From contig NZ_JASCXN010000010.1 of assembly GCF_030010625.1 (NCBI RefSeq), positions 62,001 to 126,000 on the forward strand: a DNA stretch of 64,000 bases, given 5' to 3'. Positions 42,301 to 50,525 of the stretch are shown in pieces (position 1 is the first letter of the stretch; each line of letters starts with the position of its first letter). This DNA comes from Streptomyces sp. CC208A (GTDB taxonomy: Bacteria; Actinomycetota; Actinomycetes; Streptomycetales; Streptomycetaceae). Below the pieces are notes generated by a model. The model ran no database searches and was not told the DNA's origin. It worked only from the letters and a program-made list of their open reading frames with translations. Made by a program: the position numbers and the translations under genes.

Positions 42301-43083
42301 ATGAGGGCCAACCGGAAGCTCTGGGCCGCCGCGGCGATCTGCCTGACCGTCGTCGCCGGCGCCACCGGCTGCGGCACGGGCGACGACAAGCCCGCCGACC
42401 CCTTCGCGGGCCTCTCGGCCGACGACATCGCGAAGAAGGCCGTCGAGACGACCAAGGCCGCGACCTCCGTCCACCTGCAGGGCACGGGCGAGGAGGACGG
42501 CAAGGAGACCACCATCGACGTCACCGTGGACGACAAGGGCTCCTGCAAGGGCTCCATGTCCACGGCCGGCGAGGGCAAGGCCGAGATGGTCGGGGTCGAC
42601 GGCGCCGTCTACCTGAAGGGCGACGACGCCTTCTGGTCCTCCTCGACGGGCGGCGAGGACGCCGACGCGGAGGGCGAGGAGGGCCCCGACTTCGGCGAGC
42701 TGCTCCAGGGCCGCTGGATGAAGACCCCCGCGGACGCCGCCGGGTCCGACGACTCCGACAACCTCTGCAACCTGAAGTCGCTCTTCGCCGACATGGAGAA
42801 GGAGACCCAGACCACCGGTCTCACCCGCGGCGACGACGCCGACGTGGACGGCGCCCAGGCCGTCGTCCTCACCGGCAAGGACGACAAGAAGGGCGAGTCC
42901 ACCACGCTGTACGTGGCCAAGGACTCCGCCAAGCCGTACATCCTCCGCGTCGTGACCACCGGCGGCGACGAGCCCGGCACGGTCACCCTGAACGAGTACG
43001 ACAAGCCGGTCACCGTCACCGCTCCGCCGTCCGACCAGGTCGCGGACATGGAGCAGATCATGAAGGACGCCCTCCAGGGCTGA
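42301..43083 (+). CDS. Secreted lipoprotein, LppX/LprG-like, copy 1
   Basis: 260 residues. Lipoprotein signal (ANRKLWAAAAICLTVVAGATGC). The mature part starts DPFAGLSADDIAKKAVETTKAATSVHLQG and continues with short beta-strands (IDVTVDDKGSCKGSM, VDGAVYLKGDDAFW, KPYILRVVTTGGDEPGTVTLNEYDKPV), a pattern of LppX_LprAFG proteins that bind lipids or glycolipids. ATG 42301 follows GAGGAG at normal spacing. Paralogue of the next gene and of the gene at 8919. It lies between adnA and adnB but probably has its own promoter. Confidence 0.83.
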   Translation: MRANRKLWAAAAICLTVVAGATGCGTGDDKPADPFAGLSADDIAKKAVETTKAATSVHLQGTGEEDGKETTIDVTVDDKGSCKGSMSTAGEGKAEMVGVDGAVYLKGDDAFWSSSTGGEDADAEGEEGPDFGELLQGRWMKTPADAAGSDDSDNLCNLKSLFADMEKETQTTGLTRGDDADVDGAQAVVLTGKDDKKGESTTLYVAKDSAKPYILRVVTTGGDEPGTVTLNEYDKPVTVTAPPSDQVADMEQIMKDALQG

Positions 43084-43088
43084 CCCCC

Positions 43089-43118
43089 GGCCGCTGAGTA
43101 GCGGCCACGCGTGCGTGG
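43089..43118 (+). terminator. Possible terminator between the paired LppX-like genes
   Basis: Two short adjacent hairpins: GGCCGCT-GAGT-AGCGGCC (43089-43106) and CCACGC-GT-GCGTGG (43105-43118). Confidence 0.4.
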
Positions 43119-43159
43119 GGCGACCCTGGTGAAAGGGTCCGGGGGGCGAGGAGGCTCGT

Positions 43160-44053
43160 ATGAGGTCCCAGTCCACGAGGTCCCGGGCCGGCCGCCGGAA
43201 GCTCCGCGCCGCCGCCGTCGTCTGCGCCGCCGTCGCCGTCGCGGGCCCCGCCCCGGCGGCGGCCTGGGCGGCGGCGGACGGCCCCGGCGGCGGCCTCCTG
43301 GCGCCGTCCCCGGACCCCTTCGACGGGCTCACCCCCGCACAGATCGCCGACCGGGCCGTCGACGCCACCCGCTCCGCCGACTCCCTGCGCATGACAGGCC
43401 GGATGGTCGCCGAGGGCCAGCGGCTCGACATCGACTTCTCCGTCGACGACCAGGGCTCCTGCACGGGCCGCGTCGGGATCGACGACGGCACCGCCGAGCT
43501 CCGCCGGCTCGACGAGACCACTTATCTGAAGGGCGACGAGGCGTTCTGGCGGCTCTCCATGGCCTCCCAGGGCGTGCCCGAGAACCAGATAGGGCCCGTG
43601 ATCGAGCTCGTCGAGGGCCGCTGGCTCAAGATCGCCCCCGGTCAGACCGGCAGCGCCGACCTCGGAGAGATCTGCGACCTCAACTCCCTCCTCGGCGACC
43701 TCGGCCAGGACCAGGGCGACCGCGAGAACCTCAGGCGCGGCCCCGACCGCGAGGTCGACGGCACCCCCGTGGCGACCCTCGTCGAGAAGGAACCCGCCCA
43801 GGAGACGGACCCCGAGGCGGAGAAGGAATCCGAGGCGGAGAAGGAATCCGAGGCGGAGAAGGAATCCGAGGTGACCACCACCGTCTCCGTCGCCCAGGAG
43901 GGCAAGCCCTACATCCGGCAGGTCGTCAGGACCGGCGGCGACGAACCCGGCGAAGTGACCCTTTCCGACTACAACCGCCCGGTGAAGGTCACCGCCCCGC
44001 CCGCCGACGAGACCCTCGACCTCTCCCGGCTCGACCCCGGCACCCCGGCCTGA
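43160..44053 (+). CDS. Secreted LppX/LprG-like protein without lipobox, copy 2
   Basis: 297 residues, paralogue of the preceding protein (DPFDGLTPAQIADRAVDATRSADSLRMTGRM ... TTYLKGDEAFWRL ... GKPYIRQVVRTGGDEPGEVTLSDYNRPVKV across the gene). The signal peptide ends AAAWAAADG with no Cys, so this copy should be released rather than lipidated. A triplicated EAEKES motif sits in a surface loop. ATG 43160 follows GAGGAGG. Confidence 0.83.
   Translation: MRSQSTRSRAGRRKLRAAAVVCAAVAVAGPAPAAAWAAADGPGGGLLAPSPDPFDGLTPAQIADRAVDATRSADSLRMTGRMVAEGQRLDIDFSVDDQGSCTGRVGIDDGTAELRRLDETTYLKGDEAFWRLSMASQGVPENQIGPVIELVEGRWLKIAPGQTGSADLGEICDLNSLLGDLGQDQGDRENLRRGPDREVDGTPVATLVEKEPAQETDPEAEKESEAEKESEAEKESEVTTTVSVAQEGKPYIRQVVRTGGDEPGEVTLSDYNRPVKVTAPPADETLDLSRLDPGTPA
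43814..43867 (+). repeat. Three 18-bp tandem repeats
   Basis: GAGGCGGAGAAGGAATCC three times (43814, 43832, 43850), encoding EAEKES x3 in the secreted LppX-like protein. Confidence 0.93.
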
Positions 44054-44154
44054 AACCTCATCACCTCACCGGCCGTCAGAGAGAAAGCGCAGGTGGGAGC
44101 GGGCGGAAGAGGGGGCCCGCCGGGAATGTCCGACCGCCCCGCTAGCCTCTTCCG

Positions 44155-47100
44155 GTGACCGCGCACCTCACCGACCCCGAGCAGCTCAAGGAGCTTCTCG
44201 GCATCCCCTTCACCCCGGAACAGACGGCCTGCATCACCGCCCCGCCCGCCCCCCAGGTCATCGTGGCCGGAGCCGGCTCCGGCAAGACCACGGTGATGGC
44301 GGCCCGGGTCGTGTGGCTGGTCGGCACCGGGCAGGTCGCCCCCGAGCAGGTCCTCGGTCTCACCTTCACCAACAAGGCCGCCGGCGAACTCGCCGAACGC
44401 GTCCGCACCGCCCTCGTCCGCGCCGGCGTCACCGACCCCGACGTCATCGACCCTGACAACCCGCCCGGCGAGCCCCGCATCTCCACGTACCACGCCTTCG
44501 CCGGCCGGCTTCTCACCGACCACGGCCTGCGCATCGGCCTCGAACCGACCTCCCGGCTCCTCGCCGACGCCACCCGCTTCCAGCTCGCCGCGCGCGTGCT
44601 GCGCGAGGCCCCCGGCCCGTACCCGGCGCTCACCGGCTCCTTCCCGACCCTCGTCGAACAGCTGCTCGCCCTCGACGCCGAGCTGGCCGAACACCTCGTC
44701 GAGCCCGCCGAGCTCCTCGCGTACGACGACGGCCTCCTCACCGAGCTCGCCGCGGCCAAGCTCACCAACGCCGACCTGCGCAAGCTCCCCACGACGGCCG
44801 CCGCCCGCCGCGAACTGACCGGACTCGTCACCCGCTACCGGGCCGCCAAGCGCTCCCGCGACCTCCTCGACTTCGGCGACCAGATCGCCCTCTCCGCGCG
44901 GCTCGCCACCACCCGCCCCGAGGTCGGCACGATCCTCCGCGACGAGTTCCGGGTCGTCCTCCTCGACGAGTACCAGGACACCTCCGTCGCCCAGCGGCTC
45001 CTCCTCTCCGGCCTCTTCGGCCAGGGCACCGGCCACCCCGTCACCGCCGTCGGCGACCCCTGCCAGGCCATCTACGGCTGGCGCGGCGCCTCCGTCGCCA
45101 ACCTGGACGACTTCCCGGACCACTTCCCGTACGCCGACGGCACCCCCGCGAGCCGCTTCTCCCTCTCCGAGAACCGCCGCAGCGGCGGCCGCCTCCTCGA
45201 CCTCGCCAACGGCCTCGCCGCCCCCCTGCGCGCGATGCACGCGGGCGTGGAGGCGCTGCGCCCCGCGCCGGGCGCCGAGGCCGACGGCACCGTCCGGATC
45301 GCCCTCCTCCCCACCCACGCGGAGGAGATCGACTGGCTCGCCGACTCCCTCGCCCACCTCGTCCGCACCGGCCGCGAACCCGGCTCCATGGCCGTCCTGT
45401 GCCGCACCGCCACCGACTTCCCCGCCCTCCACGCGGCCCTCGTCGCCCGGGACGTCCCCGTCGAGGTCGTCGGCCTCTCCGGCCTGCTCCACCTCCCCGA
45501 GGTCGCCGACCTCGTCGCCGTCTGCGAGGTCCTCCAGGACCCCGGGGCCAACGCCCCCCTGGTCCGCCTCCTCACCGGCCCCCGCTGGCGCATCGGCCCC
45601 CGCGACCTCGCCCTCCTCGGCCGCCGCGCCCGCCTCCTCGTCCACCGCGGCGGCACCGACACCGACGCCGACCCCGGACAGCGGCTCGCCGCGGCCGTCG
45701 AAGGCGTCGACCCCGCCGAGGTGATCTCCCTCGCCGACGCCCTCGACACCTTCCTCGACTCCGCCGGCCACCCCGACGACGGCCTGCCCTTCTCCGCCGA
45801 GGCCCGGGTCCGCTTCGCCCGCCTCGCCGCCGAACTCCGCTCGCTGCGCACCTCCCTCGCCGACCCCCTCATGGACGTCCTCCACCGGGTCCTCGCCGTC
45901 ACCGGCCTGGAGGTCGAACTCTCCGCCTCCCCGCACGCCCTGGCCGCCCGCCGCCGCGAGACCCTCGGCAACTTCCTGGACGTCGCCGCCGGCTTCGCCT
46001 CCCTCGACGGCGAGGCGAGCCTCCTCGCCTTCCTCGGCTTCCTGCGCACCGCCGTCCAGTTCGAGAAGGGCCTCGACAACGCCCTCCCGGGCGGCGAGAA
46101 CACCGTGAAGGTCCTCACCGCGCACAAGTCCAAGGGCCTGGAGTGGGACGTCGTCGCCGTCCCCGGCCTCGTCGCCGGCCAGTTCCCGTCCGCCCGCGCG
46201 CGTGAGGCCTGGACCTCACAGCCCCAGGTCCTCCCGCACGCCCTGCGCGGCGACGCGGCCACCCTCCCCGGCCTCGCCGCCTGGGACGCCAAGTCCCTGA
46301 CGGCCTTCAAGGCCGCCATGAAGGACCACCAGCACACCGAGGAACTCCGCCTCGGCTACGTCACCTTCACCCGCCCCCGCACCCTCCTCCTCGCCTCCGC
46401 CCACTGGTGGGGCCCCTCCCAGAAGAAGCCCCGGGGCCCCTCCGCCTTCATGACGGCCCTGTACGAGCACTGCGCGAAGGGCCACGGCGACATCGAGGCC
46501 TGGGCCGAAGAACCGGAGAAGGACGCGGAGAACCCCCTCCTCGCCGAAGCCACCGCCGACCTCCCCTGGCCGCTGCCCCTGGACGAGGAGGCGCTGAAGC
46601 GCCGCAGGGAAGCGGCGGACGCCGTCCGGGCCCGGCTCCGGGCCTACGCACCGGAGGAGCCGTCGGACCCGCACCCCGAGGACCTCTGGCTCCCGGACGA
46701 CCCGGAACAGGCCCCCGGAACCGTCCCGCACCCCCGCGACCACGAACTCACTCCGGAAGAGCTCCGGACCATCGCCTCCTGGGACCGCGACCTCACCGCC
46801 CTCACCGCCGAGCTCCGCCGCTCCCGCGCCACCACGCGGGACGTCGTCCTCCCCGCGTACCTCTCCGCCTCCCAGGTCCTCCGCCTCGCCGAGGACCCCG
46901 ACGGCTTCGCGCGGGAGCTGGCACGCCCCATGCCGAAGCCGCCGCAGCCCGCGGCCCGCCGCGGCACCCGCTTCCACGCGTGGGTGGAGTCCCGCTTCGA
47001 GGAGCTGCCGCTGCCGTTCCTCGGCCCGGACGAGCTGCCCGGCGGCGAGGACTTCGCCGGCGAGCCGGAGATCGCCGACGAGCGGGACCTGGACGCCCTC

Positions 47101-47460
47101 AAGGAGGCCTTCGCGCGCACGCCGTACGCCCACCGCACCCCGTACCGAGTGGAGGTCCCCGTCCACCTCGCCCTCGCGGGCCGGGTCGTCCGGGGCAGGA
47201 TCGACGCCGTCTACCGGGACCCGGAATCGGGCGCGTACGAGATCGTCGACTGGAAGACCAGCCACCAGCGGACCGCCGACCCCCTCCAGCTGGCGCTGTA
47301 CCGGCTCGCCTGGGCCGAGCAGCACGGCCTGGAGCCGGAGGAGGTGGCCGCCGCGTTCGTGTACGTGCGGACCGGCGAGGTGGCCCGGCCGGCCCGGCTG
47401 CCCGGCCGGGCGGAGCTTGAGGCGATCCTGCTGGGCGGGGCACCCTCCGGTGCCGGATAG
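44155..47460 (+). CDS. adnB: AdnB: UvrD-like helicase-nuclease subunit
   Basis: 1101 residues. Helicase motifs: VIVAGAGSGKTTVMAARVVWLV (I), GLTFTNKAAGEL (Ia), LLDEYQDTSVAQ (II), AVGDPCQAIYGWRGAS (III), LTAHKSKGLEWDVV (V), LGYVTFTRPRTLL (VI, unusual Pro). The C-terminal RecB-like nuclease has RRGTRFHAWVE and YEIVDWKTSHQR, with no Cys cluster. Matches the mycobacterial AdnB subunit (Rv3201c-like). GTG 44155 has TAGCCT six bases upstream and no ribosome site, suggesting a leaderless mRNA separate from adnA. Confidence 0.92.
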   Translation: MTAHLTDPEQLKELLGIPFTPEQTACITAPPAPQVIVAGAGSGKTTVMAARVVWLVGTGQVAPEQVLGLTFTNKAAGELAERVRTALVRAGVTDPDVIDPDNPPGEPRISTYHAFAGRLLTDHGLRIGLEPTSRLLADATRFQLAARVLREAPGPYPALTGSFPTLVEQLLALDAELAEHLVEPAELLAYDDGLLTELAAAKLTNADLRKLPTTAAARRELTGLVTRYRAAKRSRDLLDFGDQIALSARLATTRPEVGTILRDEFRVVLLDEYQDTSVAQRLLLSGLFGQGTGHPVTAVGDPCQAIYGWRGASVANLDDFPDHFPYADGTPASRFSLSENRRSGGRLLDLANGLAAPLRAMHAGVEALRPAPGAEADGTVRIALLPTHAEEIDWLADSLAHLVRTGREPGSMAVLCRTATDFPALHAALVARDVPVEVVGLSGLLHLPEVADLVAVCEVLQDPGANAPLVRLLTGPRWRIGPRDLALLGRRARLLVHRGGTDTDADPGQRLAAAVEGVDPAEVISLADALDTFLDSAGHPDDGLPFSAEARVRFARLAAELRSLRTSLADPLMDVLHRVLAVTGLEVELSASPHALAARRRETLGNFLDVAAGFASLDGEASLLAFLGFLRTAVQFEKGLDNALPGGENTVKVLTAHKSKGLEWDVVAVPGLVAGQFPSARAREAWTSQPQVLPHALRGDAATLPGLAAWDAKSLTAFKAAMKDHQHTEELRLGYVTFTRPRTLLLASAHWWGPSQKKPRGPSAFMTALYEHCAKGHGDIEAWAEEPEKDAENPLLAEATADLPWPLPLDEEALKRRREAADAVRARLRAYAPEEPSDPHPEDLWLPDDPEQAPGTVPHPRDHELTPEELRTIASWDRDLTALTAELRRSRATTRDVVLPAYLSASQVLRLAEDPDGFARELARPMPKPPQPAARRGTRFHAWVESRFEELPLPFLGPDELPGGEDFAGEPEIADERDLDALKEAFARTPYAHRTPYRVEVPVHLALAGRVVRGRIDAVYRDPESGAYEIVDWKTSHQRTADPLQLALYRLAWAEQHGLEPEEVAAAFVYVRTGEVARPARLPGRAELEAILLGGAPSGAG

Positions 47461-47470
47461 GCTCGTGAGC

Positions 47471-48889
47471 ATGAGCGAGACCCCGGACAGCGCCGTCCAG
47501 CCCGTACGCGCGTACATCGAACAGCACCGCGCCGCCTTCCTCGACGACCTCGCCGACTGGCTGCGCATCCCGTCCGTCTCCGCGCAGCCGGAGCGGGCCG
47601 GGGACGTGCGGCGCAGCGCCGAGTGGCTCGCCACCGCCCTGAAGGAGACCGGCTTCCCCACGGCGGAGGTCTGGGAGACGGACGGCGCCCCCGCGGTCTT
47701 CGCCGAGTGGCCGTCCGACGACCCGGACGCGCCGACGGTCTTGGTCTACGGCCACCACGACGTGCAGCCCGCGGCCCGCGAGGACGGCTGGCACACCGAC
47801 CCCTTCGAGCCGACGATCGTCGACGGGCGGATGTACGCGCGCGGGGCGGCCGACGACAAGGGCCAGGTGTTCTTCCACACCCTCGGGGTCCGCGCCCACC
47901 TCGCCGCGACCGGCCGCACCGCCCCCGCCGTCCACCTGAAACTGCTCGTGGAGGGCGAGGAGGAGTCGGGATCGACGCACTTCCGCGCGCTCGTCGAGGA
48001 GCGCGCGGGACGGCTCGCCACCGACGTGGTGATCGTCTCCGACACCGGCATGTGGTCCGAGACCACCCCGACCGTCTGCACCGGCCTGCGCGGGGTCGCC
48101 GACTGCGAGATCGACCTGTACGGCCCCGACCAGGACATCCACTCCGGTGCCTTCGGCGGCGCCGTCCCCAACCCGGCCACCGTCGCGGGCCGGATCGTCG
48201 CCGCCCTCCACGACGCCGACGAGCGGGTCGCGATCCCCGGCTTCTACGACGGCGTGACCGATCTCACCGACGAGGAGCGGCGGCTCCTCGCCGAGCTCCC
48301 CTTCGACGAGGCGGCGTGGCTGCGCACCGCCAAGTCCCACGGCACCCTCGGCGAGGCCGGCCACTCCACCCTGGAGCGGGTCTGGGCCCGCCCGACCGCC
48401 GAGGTCAACGGCATCGGCGGCGGCTACCAGGGCCCCGGCGGCAAGACGATCGTGCCCGCCTCCGCCCACCTCAAGCTGTCGTTCCGGCTGGTCGCGGGCC
48501 AGGACCCGGACCGGATCGAGACGGTGGTACGGGAGTGGCTGGCCGGCCTCGTGCCCGCCGGGATCCGGTACGAGATCGTCTTCGGCGCCCCGACCCGCCC
48601 CTGCCTCACCCCGCTCGGCCACCCGGCCCTCACCGCGGTGGCCGGGGCGATGAGCCGGGCCTTCGACGGGACCACCGTCCGCTACACGCGCGAGGGCGGC
48701 TCGGGACCGGCCGCCGACCTCCAGGACGTCCTGGACGCGCCGGTGCTCTTCCTGGGCATCTCGGTCCCGTCCGACGGCTGGCACGCCCCGAACGAGAAGG
48801 TCGAACTGGACCTCCTCATGAAGGGCGTGGAGACGACCGCGTACCTGTGGGGCGACCTGCCGGCCGCCCTGCGGGCGGCCGGGCGCTGA
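47471..48889 (+). CDS. M20/M28-type zinc dipeptidase
   Basis: 472 residues. Di-zinc peptidase motifs: VYGHHDVQPA (His), ARGAADDKGQ (Asp), LLVEGEEESGS (Glu pair), and a dimerisation domain (DQDIHSGAFGGAV... GGYQGPGGKTIVPASA). Typical of the M20 dipeptidase group (CNDP-like). TAGGCT ends seven bases before ATG 47471 and overlaps the adnB stop; no ribosome site, so probably leaderless. Confidence 0.92.
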   Translation: MSETPDSAVQPVRAYIEQHRAAFLDDLADWLRIPSVSAQPERAGDVRRSAEWLATALKETGFPTAEVWETDGAPAVFAEWPSDDPDAPTVLVYGHHDVQPAAREDGWHTDPFEPTIVDGRMYARGAADDKGQVFFHTLGVRAHLAATGRTAPAVHLKLLVEGEEESGSTHFRALVEERAGRLATDVVIVSDTGMWSETTPTVCTGLRGVADCEIDLYGPDQDIHSGAFGGAVPNPATVAGRIVAALHDADERVAIPGFYDGVTDLTDEERRLLAELPFDEAAWLRTAKSHGTLGEAGHSTLERVWARPTAEVNGIGGGYQGPGGKTIVPASAHLKLSFRLVAGQDPDRIETVVREWLAGLVPAGIRYEIVFGAPTRPCLTPLGHPALTAVAGAMSRAFDGTTVRYTREGGSGPAADLQDVLDAPVLFLGISVPSDGWHAPNEKVELDLLMKGVETTAYLWGDLPAALRAAGR

Positions 48890-48945
48890 CGCCGGGGCCG
48901 TACGCCGTGACCACTGACACCGATCCGGGGGAGTTGGAAGCACCT

Positions 48946-49896
48946 GTGAGCAGCACCATGAACAACGCGTTCGCGGACCGCCCGATCTCGCTCACCGCTC
49001 CGAGCGGGATCGACCGCGCCGCCCACCACCGCCTCGACGAGGCCTGGCTCGCGGCGGCCTGGAGCCACCCGACCACCCGCGTCTTCGTGGTCTCCGGCGG
49101 CCAGGTGCTGATCGACGACCGGCCCGACGGCACCACCGAGCTCGTCATGACCCCGGCGTTCGAGGCGCCGATGACCGAGACCCACCGGTACTTCCTCGGC
49201 ACCGACGCCGAAGGCGTCTCCTACTTCGCGCTCCAGAAGGACTCGCTGCCCGGCCGCATGGACCAGTCGGCCCGTCCGGCGGGCCTGCGCGAGGCCGGTC
49301 TGCTCCTGTCGCCGCGCGACGCGGGTCTGATGACCCACGCGGTCGCCCTGGAGAACTGGCAGCGCCTCCACCGCTTCTGCTCCCGCTGCGGCGAGCGCAC
49401 GGTGATCGCGGCCGCCGGGCACATCCGCCGCTGCCCGGTCTGCGGCGCCGAGCACTACCCGCGCACCGACCCGGCGGTGATCATGCTGGTCACCGACGAT
49501 CAGGACCGGGCGCTGCTCGGCCGCCAGGTGCACTGGCCGGAGGGCCGCTTCTCGACGCTGGCCGGCTTCGTGGAGCCGGGCGAGTCGATCGAGCAGGCGG
49601 TGGTCCGCGAGGTCTTCGAGGAGGCGGGCGTCACCGTCGGCGAGGTCGAGTACCTGGCCAGCCAGCCGTGGCCCTTCCCGTCCAGCCTGATGCTCGGCTT
49701 CTTCGCGCGGGCCACCTCTCCCGAGATCGAGGTGGACGGCGAGGAGATCCACGAGGCCCGCTGGTTCTCCCGCGGGGACCTGGAGGCCGGCTTCGCCTCG
49801 GGCGAGGTGCTGCCGCCCTACGGCATCTCGATCGCCTCCCGCCTGATCGAGCTCTGGTACGGCAAGCCGCTGCCGAAGCCCGGCGACGTCGTCTGA
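48946..49896 (+). CDS. nudC: NAD(H) diphosphatase NudC
   Basis: 316 residues. A zinc ribbon (FCSRCGERT ... CPVCGAEHYPR) is followed by the NUDIX box (GFVEPGESIEQAVVREVFEEAGV over 49565-49633) and the NudC signature SQPWPFPSSLM. NudC cleaves NADH and removes NAD caps from RNA. Start uncertain: GTG 48946 is chosen; ATG 48958 or GTG 48907 are possible. Confidence 0.92.
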   Translation: MSSTMNNAFADRPISLTAPSGIDRAAHHRLDEAWLAAAWSHPTTRVFVVSGGQVLIDDRPDGTTELVMTPAFEAPMTETHRYFLGTDAEGVSYFALQKDSLPGRMDQSARPAGLREAGLLLSPRDAGLMTHAVALENWQRLHRFCSRCGERTVIAAAGHIRRCPVCGAEHYPRTDPAVIMLVTDDQDRALLGRQVHWPEGRFSTLAGFVEPGESIEQAVVREVFEEAGVTVGEVEYLASQPWPFPSSLMLGFFARATSPEIEVDGEEIHEARWFSRGDLEAGFASGEVLPPYGISIASRLIELWYGKPLPKPGDVV

Positions 49897-49909
49897 CGGT
49901 CCCGCACCG

Positions 49910-49946
49910 ACGAAGGGCCCCGGCCGGTGCGGCCGGGGCCCTTCGT
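49910..49946. terminator. Bidirectional intrinsic terminator
   Basis: Perfect 16-bp stem ACGAAGGGCCCCGGCC / GGCCGGGGCCCTTCGT with loop GGTGC between nudC (+) and the convergent mycoredoxin gene. Confidence 0.88.
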
Positions 49947-49963
49947 ACAGGGGCGGGACGGGC

Positions 49964-50221
49964 TCAGACGCCGAGCGCCTGCTTGACCTGCGCCAGGCTC
50001 GGGTTCGTCATGACGACCTCGTCGGCGCCGGAGACCGGCACCACGCGGACGGTCGGAACGGTCTGGTTGCCGCCGTTGGCCTGCTCGACGAAGGCGGCCG
50101 ACGCGGGGTCCTGCTCGATGTTGATCTCCGTGTACGCGATGCCCTCGCGGTCCAGCTGGCCCTTCAGACGGCGGCAGTAGCCGCACCACTCGGTGCTGTA
50201 CATCGTCACAGTGCCCTGCAT
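49964..50221 (-). CDS. mrx1: Mycoredoxin 1 (glutaredoxin-like)
   Basis: 85 residues. Glutaredoxin fold with active site TEWCGYCRRLK, the cis-Pro motif QTVPTVRV and a C-terminal helix. In actinobacteria that use mycothiol this protein reduces mycothiolated proteins. ATG 50221 (MQGTVTMYS) follows AGAGGAG; the open frame continues far upstream without coding character. Confidence 0.92.
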   Translation of the reverse strand: MQGTVTMYSTEWCGYCRRLKGQLDREGIAYTEINIEQDPASAAFVEQANGGNQTVPTVRVVPVSGADEVVMTNPSLAQVKQALGV

Positions 50222-50525
50222 GACCAGGCGCTCCTCTTGGGTCGGGGTCGGTGCCGAAGGAAGAACGTACGCCACCGCCCCGCCCATTCCCCCGCCCCAC
50301 GTGACCTGCGCCGCCCCGGACTCGCCGGGTGTGACCGTACGACCACGGGGGGTGCGGCCGTACGGGCCGTGACCGGTGCAACCGGGCGAGGCCGTGACCT
50401 GTACGGCCGTGCGGGCCGTGACCAGTGCGACCGTACGACCGCGACCGGTGTGTTCGTACGACCGCGACCCCCGGCCTGTGGACAACGCGCCGCACCGGTC
50501 CCGCCCGACCTGGCAGCATGGCGGA

